Source: Bacteroidales bacterium (lineage in GTDB: Bacteria; Bacteroidota; Bacteroidia; Bacteroidales; Bacteroidaceae). Taken from it: 38,146 bases of DNA. This document shows positions 30,272 to 38,146 of the stretch, piece by piece. The notes under the pieces are model-generated. The model had not been told where the DNA came from. It saw only the letters and a program-made list of their open reading frames with translations, and ran no database searches. Where the stretch lies: assembly GCA_018064685.1 (NCBI GenBank), contig JAGHUS010000027.1, positions 1 to 38,146 of the forward strand, given 5' to 3'. Position 1 is the first letter of the stretch. Each line of letters opens with the position of its first letter. The translations under genes were made by a program, and so were the position numbers.

Positions 30272-31443
30272 TGAGAAGGAAGACTCACGAAGTAAAGATA
30301 GGAAAGCTGCGTATTGGCGGCGATAACAAGGTGGCTGTGCAGAGCATGACGACATGCTCCACCATGGACACCGAGGGATGTATCGAGCAGTGCATCCGCA
30401 TCATCGATGCCGGAGCCGATCTAGTGCGCCTCACCACCCAGGGCACTCGCGAGGCCGAGAACCTGCGTAACATCAAGGCGGGTCTCATCGAGCGCGGCTA
30501 TGGCGACACACCGCTGTGTGCCGATGTGCATTTCAATCCTAACGTGGCCGATGTGGCTGCCACCATCGTCGAGAAGGTGCGCGTCAACCCCGGCAACTAC
30601 GTCGATCCTGCCCGTCAGTTCAAGCAGCTTGAGTATACCGACGAGGAGTACGAGGCCGAGCTGCAGCGTCTCGATGAGCGTTTCTGCCATTTCCTCAGCA
30701 TCTGTCGCCAGCATGGCACCGCCATCCGCATCGGCGTCAACCACGGCTCGCTCTCCGACCGCATCATGTCGCGCTATGGCGATACGCCCAGCGGCATCGT
30801 CGAGTCGTGCATGGAGTTCCTGCGCATCTGCGAGCGCGAGCAGTTCCCCGATGTGGTGGTCAGCATCAAGGCCAGCAACACCGTCGTGATGGTGCAGAGC
30901 GTGCGTCTGCTGTGCCAGGAGATGGAGCGTGAAGGCATGGACTACCCCTTGCACCTGGGTGTCACCGAGGCAGGCGAGGGCGAGGACGGCCGACTGAAAA
31001 GTGCCGTTGGAATGGGCGGTTTGCTCATCGATGGCATCGGCGACACCATACGCGTATCGCTGAGCGAAGAGCCCGAGAACGAGATACCCGTGGCGCAGAG
31101 CATCCTGCAGGCAGCACGCGTGCAGATGTCGAAGACCGAGTTCATCTCTTGTCCCGGCTGCGGTCGCACGCTCTACGACCTGCAGGACACCATCCGTCGC
31201 GTCAAGACAGCCGTACAGGAGCGTGCCAAGCACGATCCCCGCTACAACACGCTCAAGATAGCCATCATGGGTTGCATCGTCAACGGTCCCGGCGAGATGG
31301 CCGATGCCGACTACGGCTACGTGGGTGCAGCCCGTGGCAAGGTGTCGCTCTATAAGAATAAGGAATGCGTGGAGAAGAACATTCCCGAGGCCGAAGCCGT
31401 AGAGCATCTGTTGCAGTTGATCGAAAACGAGGCCCCTCTCTAA
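30271..31443 (+). CDS. ispG: 4-hydroxy-3-methylbut-2-enyl diphosphate synthase (short form)
   Basis: A 390-aa 4Fe-4S enzyme of the MEP isoprenoid pathway. The TIM-barrel part (VAVQSMTTCSTMDTEGCIEQ, VRLTTQGTREAENL, DVHFNPNVADVAA, GVNHGSLSDRIMSRYGDTP) is highly similar to Bacteroidetes IspG. The iron-sulfur part has the cluster cysteines in SCPGCGRTLYDL and MGCIVNGPGEMADADYGYVG. Bacteroides enzymes that I know carry a central insert domain of roughly 200 residues between the two (IspG long form); here the sequence passes directly from NEIPVAQSIL to the Fe-S part, so the insert is absent. Confidence 0.94.
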   Translation: MRRKTHEVKIGKLRIGGDNKVAVQSMTTCSTMDTEGCIEQCIRIIDAGADLVRLTTQGTREAENLRNIKAGLIERGYGDTPLCADVHFNPNVADVAATIVEKVRVNPGNYVDPARQFKQLEYTDEEYEAELQRLDERFCHFLSICRQHGTAIRIGVNHGSLSDRIMSRYGDTPSGIVESCMEFLRICEREQFPDVVVSIKASNTVVMVQSVRLLCQEMEREGMDYPLHLGVTEAGEGEDGRLKSAVGMGGLLIDGIGDTIRVSLSEEPENEIPVAQSILQAARVQMSKTEFISCPGCGRTLYDLQDTIRRVKTAVQERAKHDPRYNTLKIAIMGCIVNGPGEMADADYGYVGAARGKVSLYKNKECVEKNIPEAEAVEHLLQLIENEAPL

Positions 31444-31550
31444 CTCCCCCAAAGGGGGAGAACTCCCAAAAGACTAAAAGACTAAACGACTAAACGACTA
31501 ATCCCCTTAACGACTAAACGACTAATCTCCTAAACGACTAACCTAATACA
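31435..31550. repeat. Intergenic hairpin and (acgactaa)n array
   Basis: ctctaactcccccaaaggggg (31438 on) is followed by an array of actaaacgactaaacg-type units (31468-31545). No coding potential. Confidence 0.65.
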
Positions 31551-31557
31551 AAAAGTT

Positions 31558-33471
31558 ATGAAAAAGAACATCTACTCGGCCCTGGCAATGACAGCTGCCA
31601 TGGTCACAAGTCTTGTCGTTGCCTCGTGCAACGGCGACACCATCGATGACATCACCCCTTCGGGAGGTGGCACCAAGCCTGCTCAGCAGGTTCGCAAGGT
31701 GAAGTCAGTACAGAAGGTCTACAGCCTTGAGCTGGGCGAGGACCTGGCCAAGACAACCCGCGCCACCGTTACCTATGTCGATGGCAACAACCAGGTAAAG
31801 CAAGCCACCATCAACGGTACGACATGGAGCTACAAGGGCACGAAGAGCGACATGCAGAAAACCGACATGGGCATGAGCGTCGAATTCGAACCGGGCACTA
31901 TCCCCAGCCAGCAATACTACGACGTGGGCTATAACTTGAAGATGGACTATGAGGTGACCTACACCGACGGCTCTATCGAGACGGTCAACGCCATACAGGC
32001 CAATCCGCAGACCGAGGATGTCAAGGGCCAGTACCTCGACCAGGCTCTCGATGCTGCCTCGATGGGAACGGTGGTCTATATCGCCATCAAGGACAGTTCG
32101 AAGATCGAGCACCTGACCAACGGCATACCTGTCAACTTCGAGACCAACGCCTACCACTCGCGCTACGAGGGCGTAGAGGACCAGGTGACACCCATGCAGA
32201 CGTACAGTGCCACCGACAGCAAGGACGACGAGTATGTCGACCTCGACCTGCCCAGCGGTCTGCACTGGTGCAGTCACAACGTGGGCGCCTCGACTCCCTC
32301 CGAGCTTGGCGGTCTCTATGGATGGGGCGATGCCACGGGTTTCCAGATAGATCCTAATCCTTATTATTATTATACCAACCGTCCCACGCTCGAGAGCATC
32401 AGCGGCACACGCTATGACATCTGCCAGACGATGGACTGCAGTTCGCGCATGCCTACCCGCGAGGAGTGGGAGGAGATGCTCGACGGCACTACGGCCGAGA
32501 TGGGACAGCTCAACGGACAGCCCGGACAGTGGCGCATCTCGAAGAAGAACAAGCAGCACCGCATCTTCCTGCCCGAGAGCGGCACACGCCGTGGCAGCAA
32601 TACCAGTCGCGGCACCAGTTCCGAGAACTGGTACTGGACAGCTTCGCTCTACACCAACGACAAGCAGGCTGCCTATGCCATGCGCTTCACCCATTCGGGC
32701 AACACCTACAAGCCCGTCTTCCACGAGCGTTTCTATGGTGCTGCCGTACGTGCCGTGAAGAGCGCCAGCGCTGCTACCATGCCTAGCAACAACACACTGG
32801 GCAACAACCCCACACAGGCCTTGCCCGATGCCCCCGCCGACATGCAACTGGTGGACTTGGGACTGAGTGTGAAGTGGGCCAATATGAACTGGGGCTCGAA
32901 GGATATCTACGACCCCGGTAAGTACTATGCATGGGGCGAGTTGCAACCCAAGGAAGTGTACTCCGACAAGAACTACGCATGGCCCGTGTCGATGGCTTGG
33001 AACGGTTCGCAACCCTACGAGTCCATCCCCACACGTCTTTACGAGATCAGCAACTCATGGTCGTACGACGTGGCCTACCACGAGTCGAACGGCCGTTATG
33101 CCATGCCCACTGCCGCGCAGCTGAGGGAACTGATCGAAGCCTGCAACATGACGTGGTACAATCGTGGCAACATGGAGTTCCGTGGCACCGCCGGTGCGAA
33201 GTTTGCGCGCAAGGACAACCCTTCCGTCTACATCTTCATCCCCGCTACCGGTTATATGTTCGACGACGACTTGTGTTCGCCCTACGACGTCACCTACGTC
33301 TGGACGGGCTCCATCCAGAAGGACAAGAACGGAGGCTATGCCTTTGCCTATAACCTCTATGCCGACGAGAACACCTTGGACAACAACAAGCCTCGCGCCC
33401 TGACGTCTGCCTTCTACCGTTATGCCGGTGTTGCCATCCGTCCCGTCGAGGCACGACTAGTGGTTAATTAA
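31558..33471 (+). CDS. Surface lipoprotein with two Fib_succ_major-like domains
   Basis: A 637-aa lipoprotein: signal peptide with lipobox VVASC (Cys 24) followed by a flexible acidic/Gly-rich linker. An N-terminal beta domain (about 45-200) of unknown type precedes two related C-terminal domains of the Fibrobacter succinogenes paralogous type: the first with VDLDLPSGLHWCSHNVGAST and GLYGWGD, the second with LVDLGLSVKWANMNWGS and YYAWGE. Each ends in a segment with a Trp-rich strand and an AVRAVK/AIRPV motif. It is likely exposed on the outer membrane. Function is unknown; such domains occur in adhesin- or glycan-associated proteins. Confidence 0.75.
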   Translation: MKKNIYSALAMTAAMVTSLVVASCNGDTIDDITPSGGGTKPAQQVRKVKSVQKVYSLELGEDLAKTTRATVTYVDGNNQVKQATINGTTWSYKGTKSDMQKTDMGMSVEFEPGTIPSQQYYDVGYNLKMDYEVTYTDGSIETVNAIQANPQTEDVKGQYLDQALDAASMGTVVYIAIKDSSKIEHLTNGIPVNFETNAYHSRYEGVEDQVTPMQTYSATDSKDDEYVDLDLPSGLHWCSHNVGASTPSELGGLYGWGDATGFQIDPNPYYYYTNRPTLESISGTRYDICQTMDCSSRMPTREEWEEMLDGTTAEMGQLNGQPGQWRISKKNKQHRIFLPESGTRRGSNTSRGTSSENWYWTASLYTNDKQAAYAMRFTHSGNTYKPVFHERFYGAAVRAVKSASAATMPSNNTLGNNPTQALPDAPADMQLVDLGLSVKWANMNWGSKDIYDPGKYYAWGELQPKEVYSDKNYAWPVSMAWNGSQPYESIPTRLYEISNSWSYDVAYHESNGRYAMPTAAQLRELIEACNMTWYNRGNMEFRGTAGAKFARKDNPSVYIFIPATGYMFDDDLCSPYDVTYVWTGSIQKDKNGGYAFAYNLYADENTLDNNKPRALTSAFYRYAGVAIRPVEARLVVN

Positions 33472-33526
33472 TTATCCCTGTTCCCCTCTCTGACTCCCCC
33501 AAGGGGGAGGCCCCCAATACCACAAC

Positions 33527-33570
33527 ACGCTGCCCAGCTCTTTCCCTCATGGGAGACGGCTGGGCAGCGT
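33527..33570 (+). terminator. Hairpin terminator after the lipoprotein gene
   Basis: acgctgcccagc (33527-33538) and gctgggcagcgt (33559-33570) form a perfect 12-bp stem around a 20-nt loop. There is no long T-run, so the hairpin may stop transcription weakly or stabilise the transcript. Confidence 0.6.
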
Positions 33571-33596
33571 TGTATATCACCCGACACAACCCCAAA

Positions 33597-33712
33597 ACTC
33601 TACACTCTACACTCTAAACTACTCTACACTCTACACTACTCTAAACTACTCTACACTCTCAACTACTCTAAACTCTGAACTCTAAACTCTAAACTACTCT
33701 ACACTCTAAACT
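33597..33712. repeat. (actctaaactactctac)n tandem array
   Basis: Degenerate units of about 11-19 nt (tactctacactctaaact) repeat across 115 nt between the lipoprotein and sigma-factor genes. No ORF. Confidence 0.7.
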
Positions 33713-33754
33713 TTTTATACGTATACTTCCTTTCGTGCTTATGGAAAATGGTTG

Positions 33755-33762
33755 TAATTTTG
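33755..33762 (+). promoter_or_regulatory. -7 box for the sigma-factor gene
   Basis: TAATTTTG matches TAnnTTTG and lies about 134 nt before the ATG, implying an unusually long leader that contains another ctaactccccc fragment (33846). Confidence 0.5.
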
Positions 33763-33895
33763 CAGCAGAAAAAAAATATTTGATTTTGACGTTATGTTTT
33801 GCAGATAAGATACATTGTATTATTGCGGGGAGGAAATTACCTGTCCTCTAACTCCCCCAACGAGGCCAATCCAAAACAAAAAAACACTATAACTT

Positions 33896-34759
33896 ATGAG
33901 AAACATCACCTTCAACCCCAGCATCACCGACCGCAGTTCTGAATCCATCAAGCGCTACTTCTCTGACATCGCACCCATCAAGCTCCTGAATCGCGAAGAG
34001 GAGCACGACCTCATCATCCAGGCACAGGCTGGCGATAAGGCAGCCTTCGACCGTCTCGTCACCGCCAACCTCCGTTTCGTCGTCAGTCTGGCCAAGAAGT
34101 TCCAGAACCGTGGCCTCTCGCTCGACGACCTCATCGAGGAGGGTAACCTCGGTCTGATGGAGGCTGTGCAGCGCTTCGACGGACAGTGCAACAGCCGCTT
34201 CCTCACCTACGCTTTCTTCCACATCTGCAAGCACATACAGTCCGCCATCCATCAGGTAGGCCGCTCCATTCGCATTCCCAGCAACCAACAGCAGCAGCTC
34301 GTCAAGATTATGAAGCTCATCGGCCGTTTTGAGCAGGAGCACATGCGTACGCCCGACCACTTCGAACTGGCCGACATGCTCGGCATGGACTCGGACGAGC
34401 TTGCCGACCTCATGGCTGTGGACTGCCAGACGGCATCCATCGACAGACCCTTGGGCAACGACGATGACAACAACACCCTGGCCGACGTCATTGAGGGCAG
34501 CAGCGAGCGTGCCGACTATGCCGTGACAAAGGAGTCGAGCACCAAGACCATCGCCCACATCCTCGACACCCTTCCCCTTCGCGACCGCTCCATCGTGAAG
34601 ATGTACTTCGGCATCGGCTACGACTTCCCCTTCTCGTGCGAGGAGATAGGCCTTCGCCTCAACCTCTCGTGCGAGCGTGTGCGTCAGATCAAGAACCACG
34701 CCCTCTCATCCCTCCGCACCGGTCCCTACCGTGCCCAGCTCCTCTCTTGCATCGCATAG
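33896..34759 (+). CDS. RpoD-like sigma-70 factor (divergent paralog)
   Basis: A 287-aa sigma factor of the Bacteroidetes RpoD type: region 1.2 (SSESIKRYFSDIAPIKLLNR), region 2 (ANLRFVVSLAKKFQNRGLSL, DDLIEEGNLGLMEAVQRFD), region 3 and region 4 with the helix-turn-helix (CEEIGLRLNLSCERVRQIKN). The core promoter-melting part reads RFLTYAFFHICKHIQSAIHQ, where the housekeeping factor has a YAVWWIRQSI-type motif, so the Trp pair and the conserved Arg-Gln are gone. I therefore call it an alternative group 2-like paralog and not the primary factor. A strong terminator follows. Confidence 0.8.
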   Translation: MRNITFNPSITDRSSESIKRYFSDIAPIKLLNREEEHDLIIQAQAGDKAAFDRLVTANLRFVVSLAKKFQNRGLSLDDLIEEGNLGLMEAVQRFDGQCNSRFLTYAFFHICKHIQSAIHQVGRSIRIPSNQQQQLVKIMKLIGRFEQEHMRTPDHFELADMLGMDSDELADLMAVDCQTASIDRPLGNDDDNNTLADVIEGSSERADYAVTKESSTKTIAHILDTLPLRDRSIVKMYFGIGYDFPFSCEEIGLRLNLSCERVRQIKNHALSSLRTGPYRAQLLSCIA

Positions 34760-34772
34760 TTGTGGTGGCGTC

Positions 34773-34819
34773 AGTGTGATTAATTACTTTAGCTGATTAG
34801 TCACACTTATGTTTTTTTT
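34773..34819 (+). terminator. Intrinsic terminator of the sigma-factor gene
   Basis: agtgtga...tcacact (34773-34779 with 34801-34807), extended by imperfect pairing of taatta/tgatta, is followed by eight T at 34812-34819. Confidence 0.75.
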
Positions 34820-34911
34820 CTCGTTTTTTTTGTTTTTCGACTTTTTTTGAGTAATATTGCACTGTCTAGTTAATAATTCAATTTTCCCACCCTTTAGAAA
34901 CTGGGTAGAAT

Positions 34912-35045
34912 TGCCTGGAAGGCAACACAGCGAGCGAAGCGAGTGGTCATTAACCGGGGGCAACGCCCTCGGAATCAAAGTACTAAGCTAACTTCTGCCT
35001 GGAGGGCAGTACCTCGTTCGAGGGCAAGGTAGTGCCTTCCAGGCA
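34912..35045. repeat. Inverted pair of tgcctggaaggca motifs
   Basis: tgcctggaaggca (34912-34924) and its exact reverse complement (35033-35045) bracket a region with another gcctggagggcag copy (34997-35009) and a ccgggggcaacgccctcgg palindrome (34955-34974 area). No gene is seen in 34820-35090; this looks like a small palindromic element. Confidence 0.5.
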
Positions 35046-35090
35046 CATGGAGAGCTTGATTCTTTTATTCCGGCAGCATCTCCTTCGTCG

Positions 35091-35824
35091 ATGCAACCAG
35101 TTACTAAGATATTGGCTTCCAGCCAAATGCATATTGCTTGCAAACATGCGAAACTTATATTAATAATTATCAGTGGAATAATCGTCATGCTCTTCTGTGA
35201 GTTTAATGTTGAAATATATGGCCCAAAAGCCAGGTTGCAGGAAATCTGCGACAGCACCACCGGGCAGGTAACGCGCCTGGAAGAAATCTTTGCGCTTGCT
35301 GGTATCGACGAGGAGAAGGACTTCGTGATGTCAATGGGAATATATCATTTTGAGGTTATCGAATCAGAGCATGGCCCAGCACTACACATAAAAGGTAATT
35401 TCCATTATGCTACCTATATCGACAGCGAGATTGAAACTCGCCATGAGAGAGGCAGTATAACGGATGACAACGTATGCGTCCACATCACCGAGAGCGGTGA
35501 CGACGGGCAGATGTTAATATGGACGAACGACAAGCAGTTTATCTACAATCCCAAACCTTATAATATAGTAATATATAATAACACAACCGAGGAATGTGTG
35601 GAAGCATCGTTTGCCACCGAGGCCGAACTGCTGGCCTTTGCCCATAGCCACATAGACCTCACAGCGCACCATCCCACCACGCTCCTCGAGTTGCAGAAGA
35701 TATTGATTTCGAGGACGACCTGTACGTGGAAGCCTCGCACAGGTTCTACTCCAACCAATGTCCGGACATACTGTATCGCCTCATACGGTATTTCACACAA
35801 CTACTTGTAGTGATGATTAAATAA
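35091..35824 (+). pseudogene. Frameshifted single-span membrane protein
   Basis: An unrecognised gene. The first frame gives a short N-terminus, one membrane span (about LILIIISGIIVMLFCEFNVE, residues 22-41) and a soluble domain to about residue 200. From about 35690 that frame becomes unlike protein and stops at 35810, while the frame starting one base earlier continues as EDIDFEDDLYVEASHRFYSN and QCPDILYRLIRYFTQLL to a stop at 35822-35824. A one-base change near 35680-35700 would join them into about 243 aa. This is either a genuine mutation or a sequencing error. Function unknown. Confidence 0.55.
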
Positions 35825-35865
35825 ATAAAGATCCCACCCAGCCAATCGGGCTTAAAGCCCAGAAA

Positions 35866-36038
35866 GCATTCAGCCCAACGGCAAAGCGAAGCGACGCCTT
35901 GGGTTATGAGAATAGTGCGACTCCCTTCGCCCTGAAAAGGGCAAAAGCCCAATCAATCGCAACGGTTGCTTTTGCCTTTTCAAGGCGAATGTAACCTCAT
36001 CATATTGAAACCCAAGGCGCTGCCATTGGGCTGAAAGC
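35866..36038. repeat. Long nested inverted-repeat element (Bacteroidales type)
   Basis: Outer arms gcattcagcccaacggc and gccattgggctgaaagc, middle arms gccttgggtt/aacccaaggc, and inner arms ttcgccctgaaaagggcaaa/ttgccttttcaaggcgaa pair in order, giving a 170-nt imperfect hairpin. The minus strand encodes the shadow motif TQGVASLC, which I recognise from many spurious Bacteroidales ORFs, so this is a dispersed element. The stretch to 36310 has no gene, only attcacgg direct repeats at 36113-36150. Confidence 0.65.
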
Positions 36039-36310
36039 AACATTGGCCTTTCAGGACGCCCCTGTCAAAAGGTGGGAAACCTTAGTTAGTTATTGCTGTA
36101 GTGTGCAAAAGTATTCACGGTCATTCACGGATCAATTCACGGTCATTCGCGTTAAACAAACACGGAGCGCAAGCGACCTCAAAGGCATTATTTTTTCTTT
36201 TTAACGTAAATGCCCGCGAATTAACCGTAATTTTATTCGTAAATACTATTTAGTTATTGCCGTAGGCTCATAAAGAAAACAAAAACTTTAGCGGCGAAGC
36301 CAAAACAGAC

Positions 36311-36883
36311 TCAGGGATTTACGAGTGCGCCAAGATTGAAGCCTTGTTCTGCCCAGTACCAATGGGTATAGCCAGCAATGACGTTTTTGTAGTGATAGAT
36401 TGGAGTATCGACACATACTCCCTTGGCGTTCTGCTGACAGCTGGTTTTGGTGCATGGGCTGAGTTCGCGGACGGAGGAATAGTGAAACTCATGACCACGG
36501 ATGATTGTGCCGTCAGACAGTTGCATCTGACGGTAGCCAAGGTGAAGGCGTGCGCCCTGCATGGTTGCCTGAGGCGGAAGGACACCACACATGGGGATGC
36601 CGTCAATGTCCTGTGTGAGATACATAAACCCTCCGCACTCGGCATAGACGTGTCCATCAGCCTCGGCAAATGCCTTGATGGATGCACGCATGGAGGTGTT
36701 TGCAGAGAGCTGCTCAGCAAACAGTTCGGGATAACCGCCTGGAAGATAAAGCAAGCTGCACGAGGGCAGAGCAGCATCGCGCAAGGGGGAGAAGAAAATC
36801 ACCTCGCCCAACTCACGCAGGGCGTCGATGTTGGCACGATACTGAAAGTTGAATGCCTCATCGTGGGCTATGGCTATTCGCAT
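36311..36883 (-). CDS. Stand-alone CobB/CbiA-type glutamine amidotransferase domain
   Basis: A 190-aa protein equal to the C-terminal GATase domain of cobyrinate a,c-diamide synthase. RIAIAHDEAFNFQYRANIDA, FFSPLRDAALP and LYLPGGYPELFAEQLSAN are typical; the nucleophilic Cys is in YAECGGFMYL and the His in GHEFHYS. The full enzyme (about 430-460 aa) has an N-terminal ATP-binding domain, which is missing: upstream of the ATG at 36883 there is only a tandem repeat and a permease gene. It may be a 5'-truncated gene or a split subunit. Adjacency to a BtuC-like permease supports a cobalamin context. Confidence 0.7.
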   Translation of the reverse strand: MRIAIAHDEAFNFQYRANIDALRELGEVIFFSPLRDAALPSCSLLYLPGGYPELFAEQLSANTSMRASIKAFAEADGHVYAECGGFMYLTQDIDGIPMCGVLPPQATMQGARLHLGYRQMQLSDGTIIRGHEFHYSSVRELSPCTKTSCQQNAKGVCVDTPIYHYKNVIAGYTHWYWAEQGFNLGALVNP

Positions 36884-36910
36884 ATTATTAGATGGTTATT
36901 TTTTTTCGAT

Positions 36911-37000
36911 TGATCGATTACTCGGTTAGTCGGTTAGTCGATTACTCGGTTACTCAATTACTCGATTCCTTTCCCTCCCCCTCGGGGGAGGTCAGGAGAG
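36911..37000. repeat. (cggttagtcgattact)n array and ggggagg hairpin
   Basis: Short tandem units gattactcggttagtcgg (36911-36966) lie next to a ccctccccctcgggggagg hairpin (36973-36991) between the amidotransferase and permease genes. Confidence 0.6.
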
Positions 37001-37015
37001 GGGTTTCAGGCGCTT

Positions 37016-38023
37016 TCACCTCTTTAACAGCACCCATATCACTACCGGCGCGCCAATGAGGGCTGTGACGGAGTTGACTGGCAGGGCTCCCTCGAAACCT
37101 GGCAGACGGCTGATGATGTTGCACACAAGGGCGAGGTCGGCTCCGCAGAAGAGCGTGGCTGGCAGGAGGATGCGGTGATCGCTGGTGCCGAAGAGTCCAC
37201 GGCAGATGTGTGGGACGGCAAGTCCGAGGAACATGATTGGTCCGCAATAGGCAGTCACCACAGCCACGAGGATGCCTGCCGAAGCGATGATGAGCATACG
37301 TGAGCGCTGCATGTTGAGTCCCAGATTGGTGGCATACTGCTCGCCGAGCAGGAGGAGGTTGAGTGGTTTGGCAAGGAGCATGGACAGAGGGAGCATGACA
37401 CCGAGTATGCCGGCAAAGACCCACGTCTGTCCGCCTGTGACGCGGGCAAAACTGCCCAAACCCCAGATGACGTAGGCGCGTATGTCCTCCTCGCTACTGA
37501 AATATTTGAGCACGCCTGTGATGGCAGAGGCGATGTAGCCTATCATGACGCCGATGATGAGCAGCGTGGCATTGCCACTGACGCGCTGTGAGAGCAGAAC
37601 CATGACGACCATGACGGACATGGCTCCAAGGGCTGCTGAGATGGTCAGGGCTGCATTGCCAAAGAGTCCGAAACGCGACGCTATGCCTCCGCCTATGGCT
37701 CCCGACAGCAGCACCACAAAGGCTACGCCAAGGCTGGCTGCCGAGCTGATACCAAGCACCGAAGGACCTGCCAGCGGATTGTGAAACACCGTCTGCATCT
37801 GCAAGCCACTGACCGCAAGTCCTGCACCGGCACAGAGGGCTGTGACGGTGTGTGGCAGGCGAGTCTTGAGGATGATGGATGTCCAGACGTCAGAGTCGCA
37901 CGAGCCGCTGAACAGCACGTCCATGGTACTGGACAGTGGGATGCTCACGGAACCGACAACGATGTTCAGCAGCGCAAGCGGAGGAAGGAGAAGAAGCAGG
38001 AGGAGAAGGTTAAGCGGACGCAT
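37016..38023 (-). CDS. FecCD/BtuC-type ABC transporter permease
   Basis: A 335-aa inner-membrane permease with about nine to ten spans. Family features: a first span (LLLLLLLPPLALLNIVVGSV), the motif RLPHTVTALCAGAGLAVSGL followed by QTVFHNPLAGPSVLGISSAA, and the C-terminal GPIMFLGLAVPHICRGLFGT that contacts the ATPase. It imports a metal chelate: siderophore, heme or cobalamin. The neighbouring CbiA-type domain makes cobalamin or a cobinamide plausible. No ATPase or binding protein is visible; they may lie outside the window. Confidence 0.9.
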   Translation of the reverse strand: MRPLNLLLLLLLLPPLALLNIVVGSVSIPLSSTMDVLFSGSCDSDVWTSIILKTRLPHTVTALCAGAGLAVSGLQMQTVFHNPLAGPSVLGISSAASLGVAFVVLLSGAIGGGIASRFGLFGNAALTISAALGAMSVMVVMVLLSQRVSGNATLLIIGVMIGYIASAITGVLKYFSSEEDIRAYVIWGLGSFARVTGGQTWVFAGILGVMLPLSMLLAKPLNLLLLGEQYATNLGLNMQRSRMLIIASAGILVAVVTAYCGPIMFLGLAVPHICRGLFGTSDHRILLPATLFCGADLALVCNIISRLPGFEGALPVNSVTALIGAPVVIWVLLKR

Positions 38024-38037
38024 TTTATAAGGATTTT

Positions 38038-38146
38038 TAATCGTTTAGACGTTTAATCGTTTAATCGAAAAGTCGAGTAGTCGATTAGACGAGTTGTCGA
38101 GTAGTCGAGTAGTCGAGTAGTCGAGTAGTCGATTAATCGTTTAGCC
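38038..38146. repeat. (gagtagtcgagtagtc)n tandem array at window end
   Basis: Units gtcgagtagtcgagtag and variants fill the last 100 nt upstream of the permease gene. The motif family (gtttaatcg/gagtagtcg) matches the arrays at 36911 and, in phrasing, those at 5780 and 31468. The array is cut by the window edge. Confidence 0.65.

Noticed and set aside
33597..33712. Tandem arrays as CRISPR
   Set aside because: Units are 10-20 nt, degenerate and contiguous, without unique spacers, and there are no cas genes.
1..38146. tRNA and rRNA genes
   Set aside because: No cloverleaf with a T-loop GGTTCGA-type core or rRNA signature was found by eye; a tRNAscan run would settle this.

Overview
The window looks like chromosomal DNA of a Bacteroidales bacterium, most likely Prevotella or a close relative. 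The evidence is the TAnnTTTG-type promoter boxes, the near absence of Shine-Dalgarno sites, the families present (Bacteroidetes-type RpoD paralog, anaerobic sulfatase maturase, Fib_succ_major-type lipoprotein) and the many short intergenic repeat families. Genus is inferred from style, not from a marker gene.

Layout. Positions 1-489 hold no gene but carry a long hairpin element and a MITE-like element inserted at the xerD stop codon. Positions 490-6754 are ordinary core genes: xerD (minus), then aroQ, an O-methyltransferase, rbfA, a LolC/LolE-type permease, a radical-SAM sulfatase maturase and a secreted endonuclease/phosphatase-fold protein (plus). Positions 6718-7110 hold a decayed HipA N-terminal domain.

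Positions 7144-18571 are the accessory part: sixteen tightly spaced minus-strand genes, visibly more AT-rich than the flanks. In transcription order they encode a 54-aa basic protein, a duplicated beta-alpha-beta protein, a membrane protein with a periplasmic OmpA domain, a histone-H1-like protein, a TerB-like protein, a second beta-alpha-beta protein, a PD-(D/E)XK-like nuclease, a protein of two tandem repeats, an H1-tailed beta-alpha-beta protein, a fourth beta-alpha-beta protein, a small coiled coil, a membrane-anchored protein, an outer-membrane barrel, a voltage-sensor ion channel with a non-canonical filter and a large C-terminal domain, pyroglutamyl peptidase and a KAP P-loop NTPase. 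A well-formed promoter and a roughly 320-nt structured RNA ending in a strong intrinsic terminator lie immediately upstream. I know of no described system with this composition; an envelope-linked stress or anti-phage role is inference.

Positions 19111-24935 (minus) hold a Bacteroidetes-specific regulator-like protein, a membrane Ser/Thr kinase, a zinc-ribbon membrane protein, an Omp85 barrel, a PAP2 phosphatase and an NAD-dependent epimerase whose coding region has absorbed a copy of an intergenic repeat in frame. Positions 25065-34759 (plus) hold rnr, rpoN, a PAP2-like membrane protein, purE-ispG, a lipoprotein and an RpoD-like sigma factor. Positions 34760-38146 hold repeat elements, a frameshifted membrane protein, a stand-alone CbiA-type glutamine amidotransferase domain and a FecCD/BtuC-type permease; the last two suggest cobalamin-related functions.
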